Shown here: piece by piece, positions 16,902 through 25,127 of the stretch
Layout: each line of letters begins with the position of its first letter
Numbering within the stretch: the first letter of the stretch is position 1
Assembly: GCF_034670005.1 (NCBI RefSeq)
Contig: NZ_JAXMOH010000002.1
Coordinates: 62,001-126,000, forward strand
Source of the DNA: Thalassobius sp034670005
Lineage (GTDB): Bacteria; Pseudomonadota; Alphaproteobacteria; Rhodobacterales; Rhodobacteraceae
Direction of reading: 5' to 3'
DNA length: 64,000 bases
Program-made: the position numbers and the translations under genes
The notes under the pieces: model-generated
What the model was told of the DNA's origin: nothing
Database searches by the model: none
The model's input: only the letters and a program-made list of their open reading frames with translations

Positions 16902-18043
16902 GCGCGGTCGCTCAGCAATTGACGCGCCACGATCAGGCGCATGATTTCATTGGTGCCCTCAAGAATTTCATGGACCCGCAGATCGCGGACGATCTTTTCG
17001 ATGCCGTAATCGGCCAGGTAGCCGTAACCGCCATGCAGTTGCAGGCACTGGTTGGCGACCTTCGACCCGGTTTCGGTGACGAAACGTTTCGCCATAGCGC
17101 AGAACTTGGTCGCGTCCGGCGTGCCCTGGTCCAGTTTCCACGCTGCCTGACGCAGGAAGGTGCGGGCGGCTTGCAGCTCGGTCTCCATATCAGCCAAACG
17201 GAATTGCAGTGCCTGAAACTGGTCGATGGGTTTGCCGAAGGCTTTGCGTTCACCCATATAGGTCAGGGTCTTGTCCAGTGCCGACTGCGCCGCGCCCAAT
17301 GAACAGGCAGAAATGTTCAGCCGCCCGCCATCAAGCCCCATCATCGCGTATTTGAAACCCTTGCCTTCCTCGCCGACGAGGTTGTCTGCGGGCACTTTGC
17401 AATCGTCGAACTGGACCTGACGGGTGGGTTGGCTTTTCCAACCCATCTTGTCTTCCAGCCCGCCAAAGCTGAGACCGTCATTGCCGTCCTCGACCACTAC
17501 GGTGGAAATGCCTTTCGGCCCATCGTCGCCGGTGCGACACATCACAACATACGCATCCGAATAGCCGCCGCCCGAGATGAAGGCTTTGGTGCCGTTCAGC
17601 ACATAACCGTCATTGCTGCGTTCGGCACGGGTTTTCAGGGCGGCCGCGTCGCTGCCCGATCCCGGTTCGGTCAGGCAGTAGGACAAAACCGTGTCCATGC
17701 TAATCGCAGGGGTTAGATAGCGGGCTTTCACGTCGTCACTGCCGAAAGCATCGAGCATCTTGGCGCACATGTTATGGATCGACAGGAAGGACGCGACCGA
17801 CGCGCAGGACATCGACAACGCTTCAAAAATAAGCGTGGCATCCAACCGCGACAACCCCGATCCGCCGCTTTCTTCCGACACATAAATACCGCCCAAACCC
17901 AGTGCACCGATCTCGGTCCAAAGGGTTTTGGGGATGGTTCCTTGTCTTTCCCAGTCCTGAGCGAAGGGGGCGATTTTTTCTTCGCCGAACGCTTTCGCCA
18001 TGTCGAATATGGCGGTCTGTTCCTCGGTCAATGCGAAATCCAT
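16898..18043 (-). CDS. Acyl-CoA dehydrogenase, probable isobutyryl-CoA dehydrogenase
   Basis: FAD enzyme of 381 residues. CLTEPGSGSDAA (FAD/substrate loop), ALQFRLADMETELQAAR, GGYGYLADYGIEKIVRDLRV and the catalytic Glu (E362) in HEILEGTNEIMR identify the acyl-CoA dehydrogenase family. The overlap with a 3-hydroxyisobutyryl-CoA hydrolase/MmsB frame supports isobutyryl-CoA as substrate (ACAD8 type), the step after branched-chain keto acid oxidation in valine breakdown. Start is preceded by GGAGGAGACGA. Confidence 0.9.
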   Translation of the reverse strand: MDFALTEEQTAIFDMAKAFGEEKIAPFAQDWERQGTIPKTLWTEIGALGLGGIYVSEESGGSGLSRLDATLIFEALSMSCASVASFLSIHNMCAKMLDAFGSDDVKARYLTPAISMDTVLSYCLTEPGSGSDAAALKTRAERSNDGYVLNGTKAFISGGGYSDAYVVMCRTGDDGPKGISTVVVEDGNDGLSFGGLEDKMGWKSQPTRQVQFDDCKVPADNLVGEEGKGFKYAMMGLDGGRLNISACSLGAAQSALDKTLTYMGERKAFGKPIDQFQALQFRLADMETELQAARTFLRQAAWKLDQGTPDATKFCAMAKRFVTETGSKVANQCLQLHGGYGYLADYGIEKIVRDLRVHEILEGTNEIMRLIVARQLLSDRA

Positions 18044-18211
18044 TCGTCTCCTCCAAGATGGCGTATTTCGACGTTATTGAACGTATGTTTAATTATGAAA
18101 TCCTACAGAAGTTTTGCAAACTTCACCAGAGTTTGTCTGAGGCCTACAGACAGTTTCTGAAGACCCCGATATGCGCGGTTTTGTGCAATGCTTTACTACA
18201 AGTTGTCACGG

Positions 18212-19345
18212 TTAGAGATCGGCGTGGAATTCTTCGACCAGATGTTTGACAACGCGTTTCAGGGCATCCTGCGGAGTGTCTTCGGCATGGATGGCGTCCT
18301 GATATATCTGTCTTTGCACCTGGGCTGCGGTTCCCCGGGTCAGGATGGATCGGGCATTTTCCACCTCGGCGGTGCAATTCAGCGCGGCGGCATCTTCGGC
18401 AACCAGACTTATCAAGTCCTCCACCAGAATATCAAAGGGGACGATTTCATGCGCGCCATAGTCGATCAGACCTGCTTCGGTTCCGTATCGCTGTGCCCGC
18501 CAGCGGTTTTCCGAGAGCAGGAAATTGTCATAGATGCGCCAACGCTGGTTTTTCTGTGACAACCGCCACAACATTCGGGTCAGAGACTGGATCAAAGCAG
18601 CAAGGGTCAGTGTGGTTTCCAACCGGGGGGAGACATCGCAAATCCGCGATTCGATGGTGGGAAACCGCGATGAGGGGCGCAGATCCCACCAGATTTTCGA
18701 AGCGTCCTCAATCAGTCCCATATCAACCAACGCATGGACGGATCGTTCGAAACTGGACCAACTGTCGAATTGCGGCGGCAAGCCGGTGCGCGGCAGGTTG
18801 TCGAACACGGTGAGGCGATAGCAGGATAAACCGGTATCTTCGCCCTGCCAGAACGGCGATGAACTGCTGAGCGCCAAAAGGTGTGGCAGGAAATATTTCA
18901 ACTGATTCATCAGGTCGATACGCTGATCTTCGTAGGCGATACCGACATGGACATGCATACCGCAGATCAACATGCGCCGCACAACACCAGCCAGATCGTC
19001 ACGCAAATGGTTGTAGCGTTCCTTGTCTGTGTGATGCTGATCGCGCCAATCCGAAAACGGATGGCAAGAGGCCGCGATCGGCGCGAGATTGTAGTCTTTT
19101 GCCACCCGCGCCACTGTCGAACGCAGATGTTTCAGGTCTTCGCGCGCTTCGGCCACATCGACGCAAACGCGACTGCCGATTTCCACCTGGCAATCCAGAA
19201 ATTCCGGGCTGAACTGGCCTTGCAGCTCGGTGCCGCAACGGGCCATCAATTCAGGCGGCGCGGTCGCCAGGTCAAGTGTTTCCAGATCGACAAGAAGATA
19301 TTCCTCTTCAACACCGATGGTGAAATCCGGTTCGGGGATCGACAT
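18212..19345 (-). CDS. Carboxylate-amine ligase, GCS2 (YbdK) family
   Basis: 377 residues. The opening FTIGVEEEYLLVDLETLDLA, CGMHVHVGIAYEDQRIDLMN and DLRPSSRFPTIESRICD are the signatures of glutamate-cysteine ligase family 2. YbdK homologues have weak gamma-glutamylcysteine synthetase activity in vitro; the true substrate is generally uncertain. It stands alone between two blocks of valine genes and is divergent from the DsrE-like gene. Confidence 0.9.
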   Translation of the reverse strand: MSIPEPDFTIGVEEEYLLVDLETLDLATAPPELMARCGTELQGQFSPEFLDCQVEIGSRVCVDVAEAREDLKHLRSTVARVAKDYNLAPIAASCHPFSDWRDQHHTDKERYNHLRDDLAGVVRRMLICGMHVHVGIAYEDQRIDLMNQLKYFLPHLLALSSSSPFWQGEDTGLSCYRLTVFDNLPRTGLPPQFDSWSSFERSVHALVDMGLIEDASKIWWDLRPSSRFPTIESRICDVSPRLETTLTLAALIQSLTRMLWRLSQKNQRWRIYDNFLLSENRWRAQRYGTEAGLIDYGAHEIVPFDILVEDLISLVAEDAAALNCTAEVENARSILTRGTAAQVQRQIYQDAIHAEDTPQDALKRVVKHLVEEFHADL

Positions 19346-19503
19346 ATACGGGGCTCCCGTTTGTCTCTGTGACAGGTCGACTAGACCACGGTCGTCTTAG
19401 CCGTGCAACTGCTGTAAAATTCTGAATTTGGAATATTTTGATGTGGATCATGGAGTGCCCGTTTGCCGCTGTAGAAGTTCCTTTTGCAACCAAGGAGTTT
19501 TTT

Positions 19504-19965
19504 ATGAAAAGAATCACAACGTTATTTTTGACCATGGCGCTGATGACGCTGGCCTTTTTCGGTCCGGTTCAACAGGTCTCTGCCCAAGACGCCAAGCCGG
19601 GACTGTTTGTTAACCTGACCACCGATGATACCTGGGCCGCCGCCAAAGCGATCCATTTCGCCCATGCAAAGGCGCTGAAAAACGGGCATGAGCCCGTCGT
19701 GATCTGGTTGAATGTGCGTGGCGTTTATCTGGCCGACAAGAAACGACCCAGTAATTTGCCGGGCCTGATGCGTGAGGCCGACAAGTCGATCCAAGACATG
19801 TTGAAAGATTTCATTTCTGATGGCGGTCAGGTGATCATGTGTCAGGCCTGTTCGAATGCAGCAGGACTGTCGCTCGATGACTATATCGACGGTGTCACCA
19901 TGGGCACTTGGCCGGTTGTTGAAAAGTTCTTGTTCGATCCGAACATGAAAACGTTATCCTGGTAA
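19504..19965 (+). CDS. Exported DsrE-family protein
   Basis: 153 residues. The N-terminus KRITTLFLTMALMTLAFFG ending VSA-QD is a good signal peptide with a cleavage site near residue 27. The rest has a DsrE-like fold pattern (GLFVNLTTDDTWAAAKAIHFAHAKALKNGH, VVIWLNVRGV) with two Cys three apart (C113, C116 in MCQACSNAAG). DsrE proteins carry persulfide sulfur; a periplasmic version may handle reduced sulfur or only be structural. The ATG at 19504 has AAGGAG upstream and gives the signal peptide, so longer starts are rejected. Confidence 0.8.
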   Translation: MKRITTLFLTMALMTLAFFGPVQQVSAQDAKPGLFVNLTTDDTWAAAKAIHFAHAKALKNGHEPVVIWLNVRGVYLADKKRPSNLPGLMREADKSIQDMLKDFISDGGQVIMCQACSNAAGLSLDDYIDGVTMGTWPVVEKFLFDPNMKTLSW

Positions 19966-19988
19966 TTGCAGGTTCGAAACTGGAACTA

Positions 19989-20008
19989 CCCCGGCGTACG
20001 CGCCGGGG
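19989..20008. terminator. Hairpin between convergent genes
   Basis: Perfect eight-base stem ccccggcg/cgccgggg with a tacg loop, without a T run on either side, between the DsrE-like gene and the convergent orphan gene at 20040. Confidence 0.5.
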
Positions 20009-20039
20009 GAATATGTGTCGTAACCGTTAGAAAAGCGAT

Positions 20040-20465
20040 TTATAGACCAGTATTCAAAGCCTCGTCCGTTAGCCCGTCCCAGATTTCTTGCTCGATCTCC
20101 AGATGGGTCAGTAATTCGGTGTCGGATGAAAATACCTGATAAGTTACCATAGGGTGACTTGCCCATAATCCGCGTAGCAATTCGGCCATTGACAGGCTGG
20201 TTTCGGTGGGCGCCAGAACGGCGATACTGCCTCCTTCACGGGGAAAATTGCTGCCGACCTTTGCGACCTTGTCGGAACTTCGCGTCACGTCGATCTTGAT
20301 CGTCGTCAGCCGGGACAAATCAAAAATGATCCTATGGATGCGTTCGAATTCCTGATCCGCAGTGAACGCAGCCACCAAGTCGTCGGCCTTGCCGAACAGG
20401 AAGGGTTCCTCGAATCTAAGATAGAGACAGCCATATTGGGGCAGGAATTTGTATCTTGCTGGCAT
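20040..20465 (-). CDS. Orphan protein, tandem paralogue A
   Basis: 141 residues, no signal peptide or membrane segment. It aligns along its length with the neighbour at 20555-20974: an N-terminal strand pattern (YKFLPQYGCLYLRFEEP), a central RIIFDLSRLTTIKID, and a C-terminal LRGLWASHPMVTYQVFSSDTELLTHL. The layout of alternating strands and helices with a conserved DLSR/DLAR centre resembles STAS/SpoIIAA-like domains, but this is only an impression. Function not recognised. Confidence 0.75.
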   Translation of the reverse strand: MPARYKFLPQYGCLYLRFEEPFLFGKADDLVAAFTADQEFERIHRIIFDLSRLTTIKIDVTRSSDKVAKVGSNFPREGGSIAVLAPTETSLSMAELLRGLWASHPMVTYQVFSSDTELLTHLEIEQEIWDGLTDEALNTGL

Positions 20466-20554
20466 CTGGCACCCTTAGTTTCGTTGCACGACTGGCTGTT
20501 GTTCCAATCGTCATTCGTAGTGCTGAACTTTGCTTCGACGATAGGCAAGTCGGC

Positions 20555-20974
20555 TCATGCCGTGTGTTCCAGAAGCTGTTCGAAACTCGTCATTTGCATA
20601 CCAAGGATCGAAAGAGCATCGGCTTCATTTTCCTGAATGACCGCGATAACGCCGGGAAAAGGTTCCCAACTGCGTTGAATCATTTGCGCGATTTTGTGCG
20701 TTGCGGGGGACGGCGCGTGATAAACGGCCAAGGTTTGCGTTCCTTCCGCAAGGAACACGTCGGCCTTGCGCGCCTGCAATTCCATCAGCTTGGGAAAATC
20801 TTCGTCAAATCCGGTGACCCGGGCAAGATCAACCAGCTGTTTCTGACCCGGACGGCAATCAGGGTGGTGCGCGTAGTCATTGAACGCGGCGAAGCTTTCA
20901 GCGGCGGTAATTGTGCCTTCGTAGCGTACAAAGACCAATCCTTGTGGCGGTATGATGCGAAAGCTGACGGACAT
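20555..20974 (-). CDS. Orphan protein, tandem paralogue B
   Basis: 139 residues, soluble. Opens SFRIIPPQGLVFVRYEGTI, then QLVDLARVTGFDEDFPKLMEL, then MIQRSWEPFPGVIAVIQEN and a C-terminal ALSILGMQMTSFEQLL, all at positions equivalent to paralogue A downstream. The two lie in the same direction 89 bp apart and are probably co-transcribed. STAS/SpoIIAA-like fold is possible. Function unknown. Confidence 0.75.
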   Translation of the reverse strand: MSVSFRIIPPQGLVFVRYEGTITAAESFAAFNDYAHHPDCRPGQKQLVDLARVTGFDEDFPKLMELQARKADVFLAEGTQTLAVYHAPSPATHKIAQMIQRSWEPFPGVIAVIQENEADALSILGMQMTSFEQLLEHTA

Positions 20975-21005
20975 GAAATAATGTTATCGGGTAAAAACAA
21001 ATAGT

Positions 21006-21032
21006 GAAGGGGGCGTGAAACACGCCCCCTTC
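21006..21032. terminator. Terminator downstream of mmsA
   Basis: Perfect twelve-base stem gaagggggcgtg/cacgcccccttc with a three-base loop, 24 bases past the mmsA stop. On the minus strand a T-rich tail (ACTATTTGTTTTT) follows. Confidence 0.75.
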
Positions 21033-21055
21033 AGAAAATTATTCAGAGTTGCAGA

Positions 21056-22555
21056 TTAATCCATTGCCTTGAAGGCAAATTCGCCACCGTCTTTGATGCC
21101 CGAGAACCAGCGTGCGGTTACAGTCTTGGTCTTGGTGTAGAAGCGGAACGCGTCAGGACCATACTGGTTCAGGTCGCCGAAGGCCGACTTCTTCCATCCG
21201 CCGAAGGTGAAGTAGGACAGCGGAACCGGGATCGGGAAGTTGATGCCGACCATGCCGACATTCACCTTGGCGGCGAAATCGCGCGCGGTGTCGCCGTCGG
21301 CGGTATAGATTGAGGTGCCGTTGCCGTAGTTGTTCTTCATGATCAGATCCAGCGCTTCGTCATAGGACTTGGCGCGCACCTGGCTCAGAACCGGGCCAAA
21401 GATTTCTTCTTTGTAGATGTCCATGTCCGGCGTGACGTTGTCGAACAGCGACGGGCCAACGAAGAAACCGTCCTCATAGCCCTGCAGGCTGAAGTCGCGA
21501 CCATCGACGACCAGGTTGGCGCCTTGATCCACACCACTATTGACCAGTCCGTTGATCCGATCCTTGGCCTGGGCGGTGATAACCGGGCCGAAATCGACGT
21601 CGTCGCCAGCAGTGTAGGGGCCGACCTTCAGCGCTTCGATGCGCGGGATCAGACGTTCGATCAGCGCGTCGGCGGTTTTGTCGCCGACCGGAACCGCAAC
21701 CGAGATCGCCATGCAGCGTTCGCCCGCTGCGCCGAAACCGGCGCCGACCAGCGCATCGGCGGCCTTGTCCATGTCAGCATCGGGCATGATGATCATGTGG
21801 TTCTTGGCACCGCCGAAGCACTGGGCGCGCTTGCCGTTGGTGGCTGCGCGGCCGTAGATGTACTGTGCAATCGGGGTTGAACCGACAAAACCCACCGCCT
21901 GAATGGTTTCATTGTCGAGGATTGCATCGACGACTTCCTTGTCACCGTTGACGACCTGCAAGACGCCATCGGGCAGACCTGCTTCTTGCAGCAGTTCGGC
22001 CAGCATCAGCGAAGTGGTCGGGCAGCGTTCGGATGGTTTCAGGATCATCGCGTTACCGCAAACCAGCGCCGGCGCCATTTTCCACAGCGGGATCATGGCG
22101 GGGAAGTTGAACGGGGTGATGCCGGCAACAACGCCAAGCGCCTGACGCATCGAATACAGGTCGATGCCCGGGCCGCCGTCGTTCATGTATTCGCCCTTCA
22201 GCATGGCGGGGGCGCCGATGCAGACTTCGACCACTTCCAGACCACGCTGTACGTCGCCACGGGCGTCGGGCAGGGTCTTGCCATGTTCGCGGCTCAGAAC
22301 TTCGGCCAGCTTGTCCATATTTTCGTTGATCAGCGCGGCGAATTTCATCATCACGCGGGCACGACGCTGCGGGTTGGTTGCCCCCCATGCGACTTGTGCC
22401 GCAGCGGCTTTTTCTACCGCTGCATCCAGTTCGGCCTTGGTCGCCAACGACACTTTGGCCTGAACTTCGCCAGTGGCCGGGTTGTACACATCGGAAAAGC
22501 GTCCCGAAGTCCCTTTGACTTCGGCACCATCGATATAGTGATGAATTTCTTGCAT
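21056..22555 (-). CDS. mmsA: Methylmalonate-semialdehyde dehydrogenase (CoA-acylating)
   Basis: Converts methylmalonate semialdehyde to propionyl-CoA, the last specific step of valine breakdown. 499 residues. Signatures: YNPATGEVQAKV, GITPFNFPAMIPLWK, GFVGSTPIAQYIY, catalytic C281 in GERCMAISVAV, KEEIFGPVL, and the C-terminal FTFGGWKKSAFGDLNQYG typical of MmsA. The ATG at 22555 is used because homology begins at QEIHHYIDG; the open frame upstream runs into the divergent regulator and has no family content. Confidence 0.96.
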   Translation of the reverse strand: MQEIHHYIDGAEVKGTSGRFSDVYNPATGEVQAKVSLATKAELDAAVEKAAAAQVAWGATNPQRRARVMMKFAALINENMDKLAEVLSREHGKTLPDARGDVQRGLEVVEVCIGAPAMLKGEYMNDGGPGIDLYSMRQALGVVAGITPFNFPAMIPLWKMAPALVCGNAMILKPSERCPTTSLMLAELLQEAGLPDGVLQVVNGDKEVVDAILDNETIQAVGFVGSTPIAQYIYGRAATNGKRAQCFGGAKNHMIIMPDADMDKAADALVGAGFGAAGERCMAISVAVPVGDKTADALIERLIPRIEALKVGPYTAGDDVDFGPVITAQAKDRINGLVNSGVDQGANLVVDGRDFSLQGYEDGFFVGPSLFDNVTPDMDIYKEEIFGPVLSQVRAKSYDEALDLIMKNNYGNGTSIYTADGDTARDFAAKVNVGMVGINFPIPVPLSYFTFGGWKKSAFGDLNQYGPDAFRFYTKTKTVTARWFSGIKDGGEFAFKAMD

Positions 22556-22592
22556 AGCACACCTCCATTTTGGGTTTGGCGCTACAATAGGC

Positions 22593-22640
22593 TTGCAAAT
22601 TTCGCCTGAAAAGGCAGAAAAGATCAAAAAGGTTTTGCAA
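22593..22640. promoter_or_regulatory. Inverted repeat in the mmsA/LysR divergent promoter region
   Basis: ttgcaaa at 22593-22599 and its reverse complement tttgcaa at 22634-22640 are centred between the two divergent starts. Spacing suits a LysR recognition/activation site pair, with the LysR product as obvious candidate binder. Position-based inference. Confidence 0.35.
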
Positions 22641-22659
22641 TAATGCAGAGTGGGGCAAG

Positions 22660-23550
22660 ATGAACTGGGATGATCTAAAGGTTTTTCTGGCCGTCGCGCG
22701 GTTTGAAAGTCTATCGGCGGCAGGGCGAGAATTAAGGGTCGACCCAGCCACGGTGGGGCGACGTATCGCACGACTGGAAGAAGAACTCGGCGCGCCTCTT
22801 TTTGGAAAATCGCCGCAGGGTTATGCCATGACGGATGCCGGGCAGCGGCTTCTGGCCCATGCAGAACGCGCCGAGCAGGCAATGGCCGGTGCGGTCGAGG
22901 AATTGGCCGGACAAGCGGGCGACCTGTCAGGCCAGATACGCATCGGTGCACCAGATGGCTGCGCCAACTACCTGTTGCCGCAGGTCTGTTCCAACATCAT
23001 GGATGAAAATCCCAACCTTGAAGTGCAGATTGTTGCGCTGCCACGCGTGTTCAACCTGTCGAAACGCGAAGCAGATATGGCCATCGGGGTCAGTCCCCCG
23101 GCTGCGGGTCGGCTGACCGTACAAAAGATAACCGATTACAAACTGCACCTGGCCGCCGCGCGGCAATATTTGATCAAGCACCCCAAGATCACCAGAATCG
23201 AGGATCTGAAAGACCATCGCGTTATTGGCTATATTCCTGATCTGATTTTCGACAAGGAACTGGATTACCTTGGTGAAGTCGGCATTGATTTGGTCAATCT
23301 GGCTTCGAATTCGGTTTCGGTTCAGTTCAACTGGGTGCGCAATGCTTGTGGGGTCGGAATCGTGCATGATTTTGCCATCCCGTTTGGGCGCGGGATTCGC
23401 AAGGTTCTGACCGACGAGCTTAGCCTGACGCGCAGCTTCTATCTGATCCGTCATGCCGATGACCGGCGGCTGGAACGACTTAACCGTTTCGCGGTTCTGC
23501 TCGGCGATGGATTGCGTGCCGAAGTGGCCCGGCTTGAAGCCATGACTTGA
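22660..23550 (+). CDS. LysR-family regulator, probable regulator of mmsA
   Basis: 296 residues. N-terminal winged helix MNWDDLKVFLAVARFESLSAAGRELRVD with PATVGRRIARLEEELGAPLF, then a substrate-binding domain starting about residue 90 (GQIRIGAPDGCANYLLPQV). LysR genes commonly control the divergent neighbour, here mmsA 104 bp away, so a role in valine catabolism is a reasonable guess. The inducer cannot be read from the sequence. Confidence 0.9.
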   Translation: MNWDDLKVFLAVARFESLSAAGRELRVDPATVGRRIARLEEELGAPLFGKSPQGYAMTDAGQRLLAHAERAEQAMAGAVEELAGQAGDLSGQIRIGAPDGCANYLLPQVCSNIMDENPNLEVQIVALPRVFNLSKREADMAIGVSPPAAGRLTVQKITDYKLHLAAARQYLIKHPKITRIEDLKDHRVIGYIPDLIFDKELDYLGEVGIDLVNLASNSVSVQFNWVRNACGVGIVHDFAIPFGRGIRKVLTDELSLTRSFYLIRHADDRRLERLNRFAVLLGDGLRAEVARLEAMT

Positions 23551-23608
23551 CAGGTTGTCGCAGCTGGGTGACGCTGGGGAAGTAATAATATTGCGGAGGA
23601 GGCCCGCC

Positions 23609-24043
23609 ATGCTTGTCCATCAAATCCTGAAAGCGAAAGGCGACAACGGTGTCGTGACGGTAAAACCGGGGACTCCGATTTCGGATGTGGCGCAGATATT
23701 GGCGGAGCGCAGGATCGGGGGGGTCATTGTATCGAAGGATGGTCAAGACGCCGAGGGCATCGTTTCCGAGCGTGATATCGTGCGGGCGCTGGCCGTGAAA
23801 GGCGCGATGTGTATGCAGGAAAATGTCGAAGACCTGATGACCCGCAATCCGGTCTGCTGCACCCGAAACGACAACGCCGATCATGTCCTGACCCGGATGA
23901 CCGACGGACGGTTCCGGCACATGCCCGTTGTCGAAGATGGTGTGCTGATCGGGATTGTTACCATCGGGGATGTGGTTAAAGCGCGGCTAGAAGAACTTTC
24001 GATGGAACGAAATGCGCTCGAAGGGATGATCATGGGGCATTGA
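23609..24043 (+). CDS. Tandem CBS-domain protein
   Basis: 144 residues made almost wholly of two CBS domains: first about 8-65 (VTVKPGTPISDVAQILAERRIGGVIVS, GIVSERDIVRAL), second about 75-130 (LMTRNPVCCTRNDNADHVLTRM, MPVVEDGVLIGIVTIGDVV). Such pairs bind adenine nucleotides and often regulate other proteins or channels. ATG at 23609 is preceded by AGGAGG and gives the correct CBS start; the earlier in-frame start adds nothing recognisable. Confidence 0.92.
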   Translation: MLVHQILKAKGDNGVVTVKPGTPISDVAQILAERRIGGVIVSKDGQDAEGIVSERDIVRALAVKGAMCMQENVEDLMTRNPVCCTRNDNADHVLTRMTDGRFRHMPVVEDGVLIGIVTIGDVVKARLEELSMERNALEGMIMGH

Positions 24044-24136
24044 CGCAGCGAATTGCGTTATTCTCCCTTGCATTCTGCGGCGCAATATTATTGCGTGCTC
24101 TCAACTTGAAACACTGCGTTTGAAGGGGGAACTTCC

Positions 24137-24631
24137 ATGCGCATTGGCCTTTATCCGGGCACGTTCGATCCAATAACATTGGGTCACGTCGATATTATTC
24201 GCAGATCTGCTACGTTGGTCGATCGTTTGGTGGTTGGGGTTGCAATCAATCGCGACAAGGGACCGCTTTTCACGCTGGAAGAACGCGTTGAAATGATCGA
24301 AATGGAAATTTCGCAGTTGCAGCAGGAAACCGGCGTGGAAATCGTGGTTCATCCGTTTGAGAACCTCTTGATCAACTGCGCCCATGATGTCGGCGCGCAG
24401 ATGATCGTGCGAGGTCTGAGGGCCGTTGCAGACTTCGAATATGAATTCCAGATGGTTGGCATGAACCGTGCATTGGACAGTTCAGTCGAGACAGTGTTCC
24501 TGATGGCCGAAGCAAAACATCAGGCAATTGCCTCGAAACTGGTCAAGGAAATAGCACGGCTCGGCGGCGATATTACGAAATTCGTCACTCCAAACGTAAA
24601 GGAGAAGCTGCGAGCCAAACTGGATAAGTGA
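24137..24631 (+). CDS. coaD: Phosphopantetheine adenylyltransferase
   Basis: Transfers AMP from ATP to 4'-phosphopantetheine in coenzyme A synthesis. 164 residues, standard length. Nucleotidyltransferase motif GTFDPITLGH (H17), then NRDKGPLFTLEERVEMI, GLRAVADFEYEFQMVGMNR, and FVTPNVKEKL near the end. The 93-bp upstream gap carries the palindrome cgcaatattattgcg at 24081-24095. Confidence 0.96.
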   Translation: MRIGLYPGTFDPITLGHVDIIRRSATLVDRLVVGVAINRDKGPLFTLEERVEMIEMEISQLQQETGVEIVVHPFENLLINCAHDVGAQMIVRGLRAVADFEYEFQMVGMNRALDSSVETVFLMAEAKHQAIASKLVKEIARLGGDITKFVTPNVKEKLRAKLDK

Positions 24632-24635
24632 GGCA

Positions 24636-25127
24636 ATGCAGAAGTCTTCGCAGTCGGATGAAAACGAAGTCATCTTGGGTATTCCGCGTAAGCGCATGGT
24701 GCTGTGGCTGACCATAGCGCCTATGATCCTGATGTTGTGCTGGGTCAGTTGGAGCGTGTCCAAGAACCGATATGTTGTTACTGCCGAAATGGTTGAAATG
24801 GATGCGCCCAGGGAATGTTGGGAAGCCAGCGAAGGCGGGCTTTTCAGCGAGACGCGAAAGGCTTATCGAAGCCGCGAAACGTTGCGCCCATACTTGGGTT
24901 TTTGCGGTGTGGCGCGCACGAGCATGGGTGATTTTGCACTGCCCCCCAGCACACCACGGCCCTGGTTGGGGCAGAAACGGTCCGACATTTACAAACGACT
25001 GCACCACGGCTGTAAGTATGACCTGATCGTGATCAGCCCGGATGGACGACCGACAGAACGTGACCGGGGCAGGGGATCACCCAATCCGCCCCTGATCCGA
25101 CGGGTTCTGTTCACCTATCCCTGCTGA
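24636..25127 (+). CDS. Hypothetical protein with one membrane helix
   Basis: 163 residues, starting four bases after coaD. A cytoplasmic N-terminus is followed by a single helix (residues about 21-42, MVLWLTIAPMILMLCWVSWS) and a likely periplasmic domain with four Cys (DAPRECWEA, YLGFCGVAR, HHGCKYD and the final YPC), which could form disulfides. No family recognised. Its 3' end overlaps the convergent hydrolase gene by 51 bases. Confidence 0.65.
   Translation: MQKSSQSDENEVILGIPRKRMVLWLTIAPMILMLCWVSWSVSKNRYVVTAEMVEMDAPRECWEASEGGLFSETRKAYRSRETLRPYLGFCGVARTSMGDFALPPSTPRPWLGQKRSDIYKRLHHGCKYDLIVISPDGRPTERDRGRGSPNPPLIRRVLFTYPC

Noticed and set aside
22556..22951. Longer mmsA starting at 22951
   Set aside because: The additional codons run through the divergent promoter and into the LysR gene and have no aldehyde dehydrogenase similarity.
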